NCBI RefSeq assembly: GCF_016859285.1
Contig: NC_053400.1
Coordinates: 25,790,001-25,854,000, forward strand
Reading direction: 5' to 3'
Source of the DNA: Xiphias gladius
Taxonomy: Eukaryota; Chordata; Actinopteri; Istiophoriformes; Xiphiidae
Length of the DNA stretch: 64,000 nt
Within the stretch, counting starts at the first letter, position 1. Each line of letters opens with the position of its first letter. The notes under the pieces are model-generated. The model saw only the letters and a program-made list of their open reading frames with translations, was not told the DNA's origin and did not search any database. The translations under genes were made by a program, and so were the position numbers. Shown here piece by piece: positions 41,638 through 64,000 of this stretch.

Positions 41638-44600
41638 TCAAGTCACCGTTTCCAGCAGGTTCATTTGTAGTTCTGTGTTAGACTGTTCACTTTTCACATT
41701 AGGACTAAACTTCTCAGCACTGTCATCTACGTCACTGTTTTTCACAATTAGCTCTGTTTCATTTATCTCTCCACCGGGACTCGCTGCATAATGGTTCTCC
41801 GTCTCTTCCTCTGACTCCTTCTCCTTTTCTGACTCTCCTGATGAGGTCGTCCATTCAGGCAAATGGCTTTTCTTCTTACGCTTCTTCTTGCTCTTCTTCT
41901 TGCTCTTTTTGGAGTGTTTGTGGCGGTGGTGCGTGTTGATATCATCATTAGGTGTTTTCTTACTTTTATCTGGTTTCTTGGGGCTCCTTTCTCTACTTTG
42001 CTTGTCTCTTTCCCTCTCTATGCTTGTGCTTCTTGACCTTTCTCTCGCTTCTCTGTGAGAGTCTTCAGCTTTGTCTCTACTGTCTCTCTCTTCACTTCTA
42101 TTCCTGTACTTGTTCTCCCTGTCTCTATCTGTACTCCTGTTTCTCAGCCTGTCTTGCTCTCTGTCTCTACTTCTACTCCTCGATCTTTCTCTGCTTCTGC
42201 TTAGATACCTATCTTTCCTCCTGTCGCTGTGTCTGGATCTGGACGACCATCTGTCCTCTTTATCCTGGTGGGAGGCCCTCCTCTCTCGACTCCTGCTCCT
42301 CCGCCTGTTGTCCTCTCGTCTGCTGTGGGATCTCTCCGATCTTGGTGGGCTTCTGCTGCGGTGACGCTGCCTCCAAGATCGGTCTCCGTATCGCTCTGAA
42401 TGCCACCCGTCCCTGCGACTCCCCCTGACGCTGCGGTCTGGTGACATGTGCAGGTCCCTGTCGGCCTCCCAGAATTCATTGCCAGGGTTTCGAAATACAT
42501 GCAGGAAGTTACAGTGCTTCCCTTTGTGGCACTTCTGTCTGTCAAACAATCCTGAGACAGGAAAAACCAACACAGGCAAGATAGTAAATTCACTGAACTG
42601 AATCTTGCATCTCTGCAGTAATGTCACCAAGTGACATTGCTCTTGGAAAAATGCCTCTCTCATAAGTTACTCACCACATATAGCATTCTTCCACCGTGTA
42701 ACAGGACATATCTCACAATGAAGCTGCCGGCCTGCATACCACCTCCCATTGAACTTGATGAAGGCTTCTGTACACTGCTCCTCTCTGGACAGACAACAGA
42801 TAGACAAGAGGACAAGAGTTTTGTCCAAAAATTGAAACAACGTACGGTTTATTTATTTGGAAAAGGTCAGACTGGTAGTGTGACAACTTACGTGTCAAAC
42901 TGAATGTACACATTTCCTCTCAGGTGTGGTTCATAATTGCAGCTGACCTATAAAAGAAACGGTATTAATGAAACCAAATAGGTATTTTTAGTGGTAATAA
43001 TTTGATCATCCAGCTAGCGAGTGTTATCCTGAACATGCAGTTTGAGGCTGGTTTTTACATTCCTGACATCAGTAAGAGATGTATTGACACATTGTGAAGA
43101 CTATTATGTACTTAATATAGTTCTGATTTTGTAGTATACCTTAATGATGATTTTTCGCATCATATCATTTTACTTCATTTCCCTGCAAATATATGCAATG
43201 GGTCGCAATCAGATTTCTCCTCTACCCTTACCTTATTCTGAAATCATCGTTTACTTATTTTAGATAATAGTTTCAGCAAATATTTTGGTGATTTATTGTT
43301 ATTGTTGAAATATTTTGTTGATTTATGAAGTGAAAAGAAGTAAACACACATAAGTAAGAGACAGTCTGTACACATACAGACTGTCCTGATCTAACCTTAC
43401 CTTGAACTGAACCACCTTGCCGACACTCTTGAACTCTGGCAGGACATCGTGGTAGAACTCGAGGAAAGACTCTTGTAGCTCCTCCTCGCTGTGTTCCAAA
43501 CAGGCATCTATGTCGTAATCATCGCGGCGTGACTCCTCCATGCCAAACGTCGTAAACATTCCACGGATCATCAGAGTCGGGCTGGCTGTGGGATAAACGT
43601 GCTTCCGAGAACATCTGGACTCAAAGAGACAGAAGACAGGGGAATATACATAGATGTGGGAAAAATTTGTCTGTACTTCCGTTCAAACACCGCTCAAATA
43701 GCAGCAAGTCACGTCAAAACAGAAACAGATAGTACCTGTCTCCGAATCGACATGCTCCGGTCTTAAGGAAGAACGGACAGTTGGCTGCGTCGCGCTCTGT
43801 CCCAAAGTTCTCGGACTTTGCCGTCACTGGAGCCTCGGGATTCATCCATGGTCCTCCATTTTCTAGCTAGAAGTCGGAACATGAACAAAAATAGTATATA
43901 TACTGTATAGTTTGACTTCAAACTAGAATGAGATGTTGTGCAAATTATACATTTCGTGTAGCTCTTAGCTTTTAGTCTTTTACATGGTCAAAAGTCTTGT
44001 GATGGACTTATAGTCCTAAACCGCTTGACCCTTTTACACGATCTTTCCTGTACTTTTGGCGATCCCAAGGTCTGGCAATGTTGTAGTAGAGCAGTTACAG
44101 TAAGTTACTCTTGAATTGGTAAAAATCCACAGGGCAAATAAGATCAATAGACAGGCAAGGGAAATATGAGGCCAATAACCATACTGATATTTGACAGTTT
44201 AAAAAACATGATAATAATATATTGGCTTTAAGCATATAACAAAACATTTCTGAATAAAATTTCTTTAATTTGGTTAGTATTATATATATTATCATACTCA
44301 AGAACTGTGACATATAGATGTGTAACGAGCAGCATGTTTGAAAGTTTGAAAAACAAAAACTGTCAGTGCCCCCTAGGTGGGATAACTATGTTACAGAGAC
44401 ACGTTTTGGATATTGGTGCAAACGTATCTTTGGCATTTTCTGACGAGTAACGAGAAATAAGTCATTTCTTGAACTTGATGCTTATCGTTAAGACGTTCAC
44501 CAAAACTGCAATGAGCCAATATCATCCAATGGATCGGTCAGCACGATTTATTGGTCAGGCTCTATTAAATTACTTCTATAGCTATGATGCCTTGAACACT

Positions 44601-47600
44601 TTCCATTGTTTATGTCTTAAATTTAACTGGACTTTAAAATATATATAGATTCATCTGAGTTCCATCCCATTAGACATAGAATACACTACCTAATATACGC
44701 ACCAACTTGGGAAACCCTGGAAATATATCTTTTAATGATATAAATCTGTATCCTTACGGCATTTTACCCATGTATCATATCTGTGTAATCACATTCATGT
44801 GTGTTTATACCTGATTTTCAGCTTCATCCAACATTTTGTGAACAGCCTCCTACAAATGGTGTAAAGACACGGCTGGTGAAAATGTGTAGAGGTCAACATA
44901 CTGCAGCATATCTGTTTTTGTGGGTTAAGACCACATTCACATGGACTCATAGGCACAAAACATAACTGGCATTTAAGAGGAACCATTTCCAGATTTCTGA
45001 ACTCTTGTGAAGCAATTTTCACAGACAGTTGTCACACAAAGTAAAAGATACATCCTTGTTGTGAGAGCTGAAGGTGCTGTAAGGGCTAGTTAAGGAGTAG
45101 GATGGTTGCTTGTGCCACTCAGTCAAGGAAACATTTTAAAAGGATGATGCACAAAGCAAAAACACATTCCACAAAAGAAACACTCAGCTGGTGTTTAACC
45201 GTATGATTATCTTAATCTAATAATAATAAATAATAAATACTCAGGGTTAAGTAGAAGAGGATATATTTCTTTTTGTTTCTATCCTCCTGGGGCCCGTTTC
45301 ACCTCTCTGTCTCGTTTCTCCTGCTGCTTCTGCTCTTTTTCTTGTTGCTCTCTCCTCTGCTGGGCCTCCCATTCCTCCTTTATCATCCGCTATGAACACA
45401 AAAAGACATAGAGTCAGTGAATATTAGAACTTTATTAAGAATAATCGGTCAAAAAGGCTCAGGTGCACTCAACAATCACCACAGCAACCACGCTCAGATT
45501 ATTAATATAATTTGGGAGTAAACTGTAAATAGCCATTATCAGCTGCCCAAACTTGAATTTTTTTTCCCTTCAAATTTCATTACAGAGTTATTTTACTTCA
45601 TGCTAATACAGTTATTGATTTTGGAACTTGACCTGTTTTTATTTATTGGCTTCATGATGAAGATTACTTGCCTCTATTTGGATCATACACATACACGCCT
45701 TGTGATAGACTAATATGACTGAAGGACTGTAAAGAAATCTGCGCCTTGGTACCTAATGCCCTAATAGACTTACTCTATATTTTACTGTCAACATTTTCCA
45801 TGAAAAGACAATAAACAACTATTTGTTTGCTTCCTACCATGTCTGCGGTACTCAGATCCAAGCCCATTCATTCCTAGCAAAGATGTAAATCTTTATAAAC
45901 AGCTCACAACATATAGTCTCATTTCCTAAAAAAGGCTCAGTAATCTCCTAAAAACAGCTGGGCACTGTAGTTTTCAGAAAACATTGCTCAAACAGGAAAT
46001 AAACTGTGCATTTGTTGGGGATTGTTTCTGTCGCAGATTAACACACAGTTGGTGCTCTAGTGAGTATTTACAGCAGCAGCGCGGCGTACATGGGACTGAG
46101 TCAAAATAAACCCTGTGTACATTCATTGTACTGAAGGAAGAGGTCACCTAGTGCAACGAAGTGACACATTAATGCGTTTTTAATAATTTACTGCAACAAT
46201 GGAGGTCTGTGGCACACAGGAATAAACTTAAACTATATCAGGCTTTGGCTACGCAGAAAATACTTCTTTGTAAGATCAATTCATGGTTGGTTTTGGTCTG
46301 TCCGTGGGATTTGTTGACAACTGGAAAGCACCAAAGAATATATCCGGAATGATCCTTTAAGCCTTCAGTAAAGCTTCATAAAAGTCTCTCTGTGTCCTGA
46401 CCAGAAATGCCACATCGGTTACACACTCCTGAATCAGGGAACCCCTACAGTACGTCGTCAGTATGAAGACGTGTAAATATGTTTTCAAAAACTGAGGTTT
46501 TTTGAATTTTGCCTGCTCTCTATGATGGATACAAACAGTAGATTACCTCCTCCTCCTCTTTTCTTTTCCTTGCGGCTTCCTCCCTCTCAGACCTCAGCCT
46601 GAATTCCTCCTGAGCAAGCCTCTCTCTTTCCAGCCACTCTTCATGTAGCCGCAGTCTGAGAAAACACGTCAGACACAAATCAAACACAGTGAGGATTAAT
46701 AAAAACCTGTGCAATCAAGGTGTCTGTGCTCCTCATCACTGAATGGGCAGCCGCGGGCCAGGAGAGTGACATTAGAAATAGCCTACCTTTCCTCCTCAGC
46801 AATATCGTCACCCTCCTTATCGTCATCATTTATTTCTTCTTCTTCTTCTTCTTCAGGTGTATAGCCTGCTCCATTTTTTAAACCTATAACAGAGTAAATG
46901 TTGTAATTAATCTATCAGATGGTGCAGCTACAACTGTAGAAATGACAGCACATCACATTTCACAACACCACCAACGTGAGAGCGACTGTATCTCCGTACC
47001 ACTTTCTCTGGCTTGGGCGAGAGCTTGGCGTTTCAGTTTTCTTCTCTTTTTCCTCTGGGAAGCTCTGCGTTGCTTTTGACTAAAATCAAAAAGGTCAATT
47101 TAAGAAAGATTAAAGATTATTTGTATTTATTGCCAGAACAGAGCAGTCGTTATGTTAGTCCAACCTTTGCTTTTTCTGCCATGACAAGTTAAACTAGTGG
47201 CTGTGAAAAAGCTCCGTGAATGCGGTTAATGAACCTTAGGGAAACAAGAGAGCCCTGATGGTAACAAGGATGTCAAGGTCCAGGTTGGCAAGAGTAGAAC
47301 AACATGTATTTTCATGTGAAAACCTTTGAAAGGAAAGAAAAGACAAAACAGGTGATGCTCATTAGGCAAACACCAAAGGTTGGGGTTTTTAAGCTAGTCC
47401 TGGTCTATTGGTGTCTGGATGGAGAAAACGCAGTTGAAGTTCCCGCTGTTTTGCTTTCCTAAATAATACAATAATTTCAAAAGTCCGACAGTGGGTTTTA
47501 AACAGTGCTAAGGCTTAAACTATGTCCTAACTTCCTTTCGGAACCAAAAGTGGTGCAAAAATGAAAAACTGGTCGCTCAATATTGTCATTAAAGTGTTGC

Positions 47601-47878
47601 GGTCGTAATAAAATATAACAGTCTCACAGCAGCATATGCTACATAACGAGGTGTTGATTAAGCTCAAGCTTTGGAAAGGTAGTACACGTAGTAATGCTAC
47701 AGTAGGAGTGTGACATTATTACAGCATTGTAAAGACATTTACACCGTTTTTGTTTTTTGTTTTTTTTTATTTTGTTGTAGTCCACCTCACTTAAACATTA
47801 TCAAGTTATTTCATTAGACCTAAAGACAGACACAGACCTTAACACGGGAGCAGAAATCAGTGGAGTGGATGCTGCCAT
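41638..47878 (-). CDS. zrsr2: zrsr2: U2AF35-related U2/U12 splicing factor
   Basis: Eleven exons, 5' to 3': 47838-47878, 47000-47079, 46787-46883, 46547-46655, 45303-45389, 44811-44849, 43736-43866, 43401-43614, 42892-42947, 42675-42784, 41638-42551, giving 625 residues. The first exon (MAASTPLISAPVL) is required because exon 2 must be entered in phase 2; a nearer ATG at 47180-47182 is in the wrong phase. The charged N-terminal coiled-coil leads to zinc finger 1 (C181-x8-C190-x5-C196-x3-H200), a U2AF-homology RRM-like domain (about 201-310) and zinc finger 2 (C321-x7-C329-x5-C335-x3-H339). A long RS/RD/RE domain, a Lys-rich stretch and an acidic tail follow, all in the last exon. ZRSR2 recognises 3' splice sites, especially of U12-type introns, in the nucleus. 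Human ZRSR2 has 482 residues, so the C-terminus is longer here. Confidence 0.94.
44510..44575. repeat. Fragment of the 36459-37052 hAT MITE family
   Basis: The block GATCGGTCAGCACG then TTTATTGGTCAGGCTCTA resembles that element's right end (TTTGGTCGGACTCTA). It lies in a zrsr2 intron. Confidence 0.4.
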
Positions 47879-49219
47879 CGCGGCTAACAGTACCTAGCTA
47901 GTTAGCACGGCAACGTGTTTTGCGTTTAGTTGAAAAAAAAAAAAAAGAAAAACGTTGGACCAAATGATCTTTGACTGGACGAGTTATTCCCGAAGTTGGT
48001 TTGGTTTGTCAAGTTAGCGGTGTAGCTAAATGATTCCTGTCTGTTGTGAACTTTAGCTAGCTGAATGCGGAGTTGTTTTGGTCCTGAGTGGCAAAGGAAG
48101 AGGTGGCGTTAATGTAAAGTACTACCGGTTCAAAACGCCCCATTAAAACATCGTTTTTTCTTTTTGAGATTTTTAGAGCTGATATATATTTTTGTGTCCT
48201 GATAAAATACAGAGTAAAACCTTCGGGGATCGTTCTCCAAGCTAAGGGACACCACGACTATTGATAGACATTTATAAAAAAGCTCATTTTAAAGTCCATT
48301 GAAATTAAACAAAATGTATCAAACATTTTTATGGTTTCTTTCCTTTTTTTTTTTAAACATTTTTAATAAACAACTTTACATTAAATACATAAATTTGAAC
48401 ATTAGTGATAATGTAAAGTCCTACTGAATAAAAATGCAGTATACGGTGAGAAAATGAAAAATGGTATATACAAACACAGGTTATACATTTTCTACATCTT
48501 TCCAATCCTTGTTTTAGAGGGTAAAAGCAAGGTAATAACTTTGACTTTATTACAAATGCATTTTTCATACTAAACATAGAAAAAACTTCTTTCCACTGTG
48601 TAGAGATAACCTAAATGTTTTTCTGTAAAGAATGTTATTGAAGCTATTATGTTAATCCTAACATGAATAGCTTCCATAAACTTTTCCATAGAGCAAACAA
48701 TAGGCTATTAGTCTCGATGAAATTAAAATTCCTTTGTGAATGTATAAAAATCTGCGGGGACCACATCAAAAATGATCGCATATACTTTCAGTGTGACTAG
48801 TACATTTTGTGCGTAATTTGTAGTGCGACAATGACAGTTAAACACACAGACACGTGAATGATGTCTTTATTTGCCAAACCATTGCCTAAAAGGCACTGCA
48901 AAGACACCTCAGTATCACCAACAAAGCAGTTTTTGTAACTAAAAAAAAACTTACTAAAAACATAAGAACAGTAAGTATTGTCAAGTAGTTTGAATCTCAT
49001 TAATAAGTCTATAGTCTGTACTGTAACACTGTGTGCGTCTTCCTGTGCTTGCTGTTGCTTTAAAAACACACAAACACAATTTATTTTTTTTAATATATTT
49101 TCACGTTTTCAAAATAAGCAATGAAACATAAATACTTCAAACATAGTACTGCAGCCTTCTATTTCGGCATCCTTGACATCCCTGGCACTCTCTCTCTCTC
49201 TCCCCCCTGACACTCTGCG
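47879..49219. other. Spacer between tm6sf1 3' end and zrsr2 5' end
   Basis: It holds the zrsr2 5' UTR and promoter (about 47879-48150) and the tm6sf1 3' UTR, with a possible - strand poly(A) signal at 49080-49085. The two genes are in tandem on -. There is no other coding sequence. It is also the junction between two gene blocks that are on different human chromosomes. Confidence 0.5.
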
Positions 49220-54109
<4,890 letters not shown>

Positions 54110-54347
54110 GGCGGAACAGCTTTGAGCGATTTATCTCATCCGAGACTTGAGAATTTTAAAAGAATTCAGCCGCAAAAAACTTCGATGTCTAGTCTGCGAA
54201 TCATATCTAAAAGAACGGGAGAGGGGGGGGGGGATCTCAAGGTGTGTCTAGCAATGTAAACGAGGTGTCCACTGGAAACTAGACTCCACAGCACGTGTTG
54301 TCTCTCTCGCTTTCACTCCCTCTCTGCCTCCCACCTACCACACCCAC

Positions 54348-54349
<2 letters not shown>

Positions 54350-54387
<38 letters not shown>

Positions 54388-54434
54388 ACACAGACACACG
54401 CACGCACGCACACAGACACACGCACGCACGCACG
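54350..54434. repeat. (CA)n/(ACGC)n compound microsatellite
   Basis: A CA tract passing into ACAG and ACGC tandem units, about 240 bp upstream of the tm6sf1 start codon. Confidence 0.95.
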
Positions 54435-54691
54435 AACAGGTTTTGGGTCCGTATATGTTCAGGCAGTTTGTTTTTTTTTCCTTTTTAAACCGAAGACGAA
54501 CAAAACAAAAAAAACTGCCATTTTTCCTTTTTGTTGTCAGAATCAAAAAAAAAAAAAAAAAAAGAAAAAATGAGAAAACCAAAAAATGGTCCATTTGGTA
54601 ATTGCACTTTTTCACTCTAGTAAAACTAAATATATCAAAATAAAAGCCAAAGGGATCGAATGGTCATGCTGTTCTAACACTATGTAACGAC

Positions 54692-54731
<40 letters not shown>
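54692..54731. repeat. (GATA)10 microsatellite
   Basis: Ten uninterrupted GATA units. Confidence 0.95.
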
Positions 54732-54786
54732 CTTTTAATTTAGCCATGAAATTTCTATGTAGACAGACAATATAATATAATATAAT

Positions 54787-54789
<3 letters not shown>

Positions 54790-54826
<37 letters not shown>
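54790..54826. repeat. (AT)n microsatellite
   Basis: About 18 AT units; self-complementary. Confidence 0.95.
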
Positions 54827-54829
<3 letters not shown>

Positions 54830-55434
54830 GTCTTTTTATGTATAATAAATACATAAAAACTTGCACTTTTATGTTACAGTAAAATGTTAGCCTCCCATTG
54901 TTCCCCACCACATAACCTGCTGTTTCTGTCGCTCTACAGGTGGGGATTGGACCAAAGCCCCGTCCCTCACCTCACAGCTGTTTATACTCACTGTGAACCC
55001 GCGTTACAGAGCTTAGCAGAGTAATTACAATTGGTTGAGTTTCCATTATTATCATCTGTAAATAGGCTACGGAGGTTTGTGAATGTTCGACCTGTGGAGG
55101 TGCAGACACTGACATCTAGGGGTCGATTGGAAAACTTAAAGCCGAAAGCTAAATAATGTGCATTTTACTAGGCAATATTAGCATGCGAAACACAAAACAA
55201 ATTCATTATACAAATGAATATACAGTATAAATATGTTTATAAATGAATATATATACATGTATATATATAGATTTCAGCTCTTGAAAATGACGACTTTTTT
55301 TTTTTAAAGAAAAATTTAATATATTTTATCTGTTATGTTTGTTTGTTATCATTTTATCATTGTATAGGGTGCTGCTTGGATTATTTCCAATATGTCTTGT
55401 ACAGATGTGATGCCTGTATGGTATGGTTGAGTTT

Positions 55435-56125
55435 TTTTTATTTTAGAAGTACATCATACAAGTACCTCCTAGAATGAAACTATTACTTAAGTAAAAGTAT
55501 GTAAGTATAAAAAGGAAAATGCACTTTTAGTATTAAAAATTAATAGTGCTCAATACAGTAAAATGTCCCCTGCGAGTGTTATACTATTATATATTACATC
55601 ATCAGATCAGTAATATTGATGTATTAATGTAAAAGCACGATTTTACTGTTGTAGTTGATTGAAGAGCTAATTGTAACTATTTTATATAATACTGCAACTA
55701 ATGATTATTTTCATCATGGATTAATCCTCTGATCATTTTCTCGATTTAAGAGGCTGGAACCATGAAATGTTTGGCATTTTGCTTGGAAAATGATGTAAAC
55801 ACTTAGCAGAATAGTTGCCAACTCATTTTCTGTCAATTAACTAATTGACTAACCGATTAATCGACCAATCGTTTCACCTGTATTTGTAGTTACGGTTGGG
55901 TAGTTTATGTTGTTTATAACAAAACATCATATTATATATATTGTTCGTGTGTTTTGTATGTTAAAAAGTGTTGATTTGTTAAGTTAGTAGCAACTAAAGC
56001 TGTAAAATAATCGCAGTGGAGTAAAAAGTACAAAATATCCCTAGAGGAAGTAGAAGTAGAAAGTGGGGTGAAAATAAAAGACTCGATTAAAGTACGAGTA
56101 AGTTAATCTACTCAGTTACATTTCA
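55435..56125. repeat. Family B repeat with a family A fragment inside
   Basis: The left part (GAAGTACATCATACAAGTAC, AAGTAAAAGTATGTAAGTAT) and right part match family B, while 55690-55880 (AACTAATGATTATTTTCATC to CGATTAATCGACCAATCG) is a family A copy. This looks like a nested insertion. Confidence 0.5.
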
Positions 56126-56513
56126 CCAGTGAAGAGAGTAATGCTGTTTTTCCGTTTAAATTTGGTTCCTATTCAGGCAAAATTTTACTTTCCCAAATGC
56201 TAATTTACTAATTAAAACAAACTTCACCTTGCTGTATATTTTTGAAGGAAATTGGACATTGTATCACCCTCCTTGAATAAGAACGTCAAAACATTTTATA
56301 TTCGTAAAAAAAACAAAAAAAACAAACATATATTTACCTGGATTGTTTAACTTTTATTTCCGTTTTATCAACTTACTTGCTTGTTTGTCACTCTTGAATT
56401 CCTCAATAAAGATTATTGGGGAAAAAAAAGGGGGGGGGGATTTGGAAGGAAGTGTACGTCTGCGTCATTTCTGGAGAGGCGCAGGCTAGCAGGTAGCTAC
56501 CCGTCAAGGAGCG

Positions 56514-56592
56514 ATGGCGTCGGCGGCGATGGACACCACGTAAACAAATAACAACAGACAGGGTACGGTCGGTGTATGTCCATGTGTCATTA
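56514..56592 (+). promoter_or_regulatory. Two upstream ORFs in the btbd1 leader
   Basis: A 9-codon uORF runs from ATG 56514 to TAA 56541-56543, and a 5-codon uORF from ATG 56575 to TAA 56590-56592. Both end before the main ATG at 56650 and are out of frame with it. If included in the mRNA they should lower translation of btbd1. Confidence 0.4.
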
Positions 56593-56649
56593 ACGGTACG
56601 TTGTGGAAGTAGAAGAAAAAGAAGAATTAAAAAAAACTACTGTGTTGTT

Positions 56650-63457
<6,808 letters not shown>

Positions 63458-64000
63458 ACTTAACACAGTGTCATGCAGGTACACTGAACCAGCGAGACCT
63501 CAGACTGCTGGGAAGACTGGATTGCTGGAGATATACGCAGTGCCTCATGATCCCTTGGAATAAAGAATGTGTCCTTGAGTGTGTTTCTTTGAGTGTGTGT
63601 GTGTACGTGTGTGTTTGTGTGTCTGTTTGTGCGTATGTGCGTATCTGTGTATACAATAGGGGTGTACAGACATGATCAGGTTTGTGAAAACAGTGGGAGT
63701 TGTGGCAAAATCACAGCTCTGGTGTGAAAAAACATTTTTTGCGCATAAACTGTATCATCAGTTTCAGATGATCTGAATAACTGATGTCCTTTGTGTGTGT
63801 GTGTTATTATCAGTAAGCTGCCAGTGCTGGAGTTTATCCTGCACGAGTGAAACTACAGAGACAGCTACCATTTGTTGGTTGATGCCATTTCATTTTGTTA
63901 TTTTTTCAGTTTTCGCTGATGCATTTATCGAAAGTATAATATTTGCATATTTTTTATTGTGCACTGTTATCATTTATTCAACAAGTGTCTTCAAGTACTT
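63458..64000 (+). other. btbd1 3' UTR and downstream
   Basis: The 3' UTR is probably short, with AATAAA at 63559-63564 about 100 nt after the stop codon. A T/G-rich imperfect microsatellite (63585-63655), which could serve as the GU-rich element, follows. The rest holds no gene that I can see. Confidence 0.55.
63559..63564 (+). terminator. Poly(A) signal of btbd1
   Basis: AATAAA followed within 30-100 nt by TG-rich sequence, a classic cleavage-site arrangement. Confidence 0.65.

Larger units (their letters stand above)
54110..56649. other. Divergent promoter region of tm6sf1 and btbd1
   Basis: It contains the two 5' UTRs, a cluster of microsatellites (54350-54826), A/T-rich family A and B repeats (55435-56125) and a GC-richer stretch at 56440-56600 with short upstream ORFs of btbd1. 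No additional gene is seen. Confidence 0.55.

Noticed and set aside
41952..42428. 158-residue + strand open frame rich in Leu/Ser/Cys
   Set aside because: It is the exact antisense of the zrsr2 RS-repeat exon; its composition follows from the SR codons on the other strand.
47165..47182. ATG at 47180-47182 as the zrsr2 start
   Set aside because: It ends in phase 0 at its donor while exon 2 must be entered in phase 2; the exon at 47838-47878 fits.
54692..54826. Regularly repeated units suggesting a CRISPR-like array
   Set aside because: They are simple GATA and AT microsatellites with no spacers, in a vertebrate genome.

Overview
The window is vertebrate genomic DNA, almost certainly from a ray-finned (teleost) fish. 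The genes are split into many short exons with GT-AG introns. Dinucleotide microsatellites are abundant, and the introns and spacers carry fish-type interspersed repeats: a Tc1-like remnant, hAT-type MITEs, foldback elements and a tRNA-derived SINE. No prokaryotic, viral or CRISPR structure is visible.

Layout, left to right: (1) 3' end of ppef1, a calcium-regulated Ser/Thr phosphatase, + strand, 532-938. (2) A complete ten-exon gene for a secreted 834-residue sushi/mucin/EGF protein, + strand, 2797-11826, that I cannot assign to a named family. (3) phka2, phosphorylase kinase alpha, - strand, 30 exons, 13894-30698, complete. (4) ap1s2, clathrin adaptor sigma-1B, + strand, 34863-39425, complete. 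(5) zrsr2, U2AF35-related splicing factor, - strand, 41638-47878, complete. (6) tm6sf1, multi-pass membrane protein, - strand, 49220-54109, complete. (7) btbd1, BTB-BACK-PHR protein, + strand, 56650-63457, complete. I built the exon models by hand from splice sites and reading phase. For every multi-exon gene the exon phases close exactly, and lengths match the human proteins where I know them.

The genes are unrelated housekeeping loci, not an operon-like system. From general knowledge of human maps, PPEF1/PHKA2 and AP1S2/ZRSR2 are neighbouring pairs on Xp22, with convergent orientation, while TM6SF1/BTBD1 is a divergent pair on 15q25. All three relative orientations are kept here, so the zrsr2-tm6sf1 spacer (about 47.9-49.2 kb) joins two ancestral blocks. 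The sushi/EGF gene is an extra gene inside the PPEF1-PHKA2 interval.

Most novelty lies in the sushi/EGF gene, a GC-AG intron in tm6sf1, the distant 41-nt first coding exon of zrsr2, a possible micro-exon in phka2, and well-preserved MITEs. Two of the MITEs have readable 8-bp target-site duplications, in the first coding-region intron of ap1s2 and in intron 6 of btbd1.
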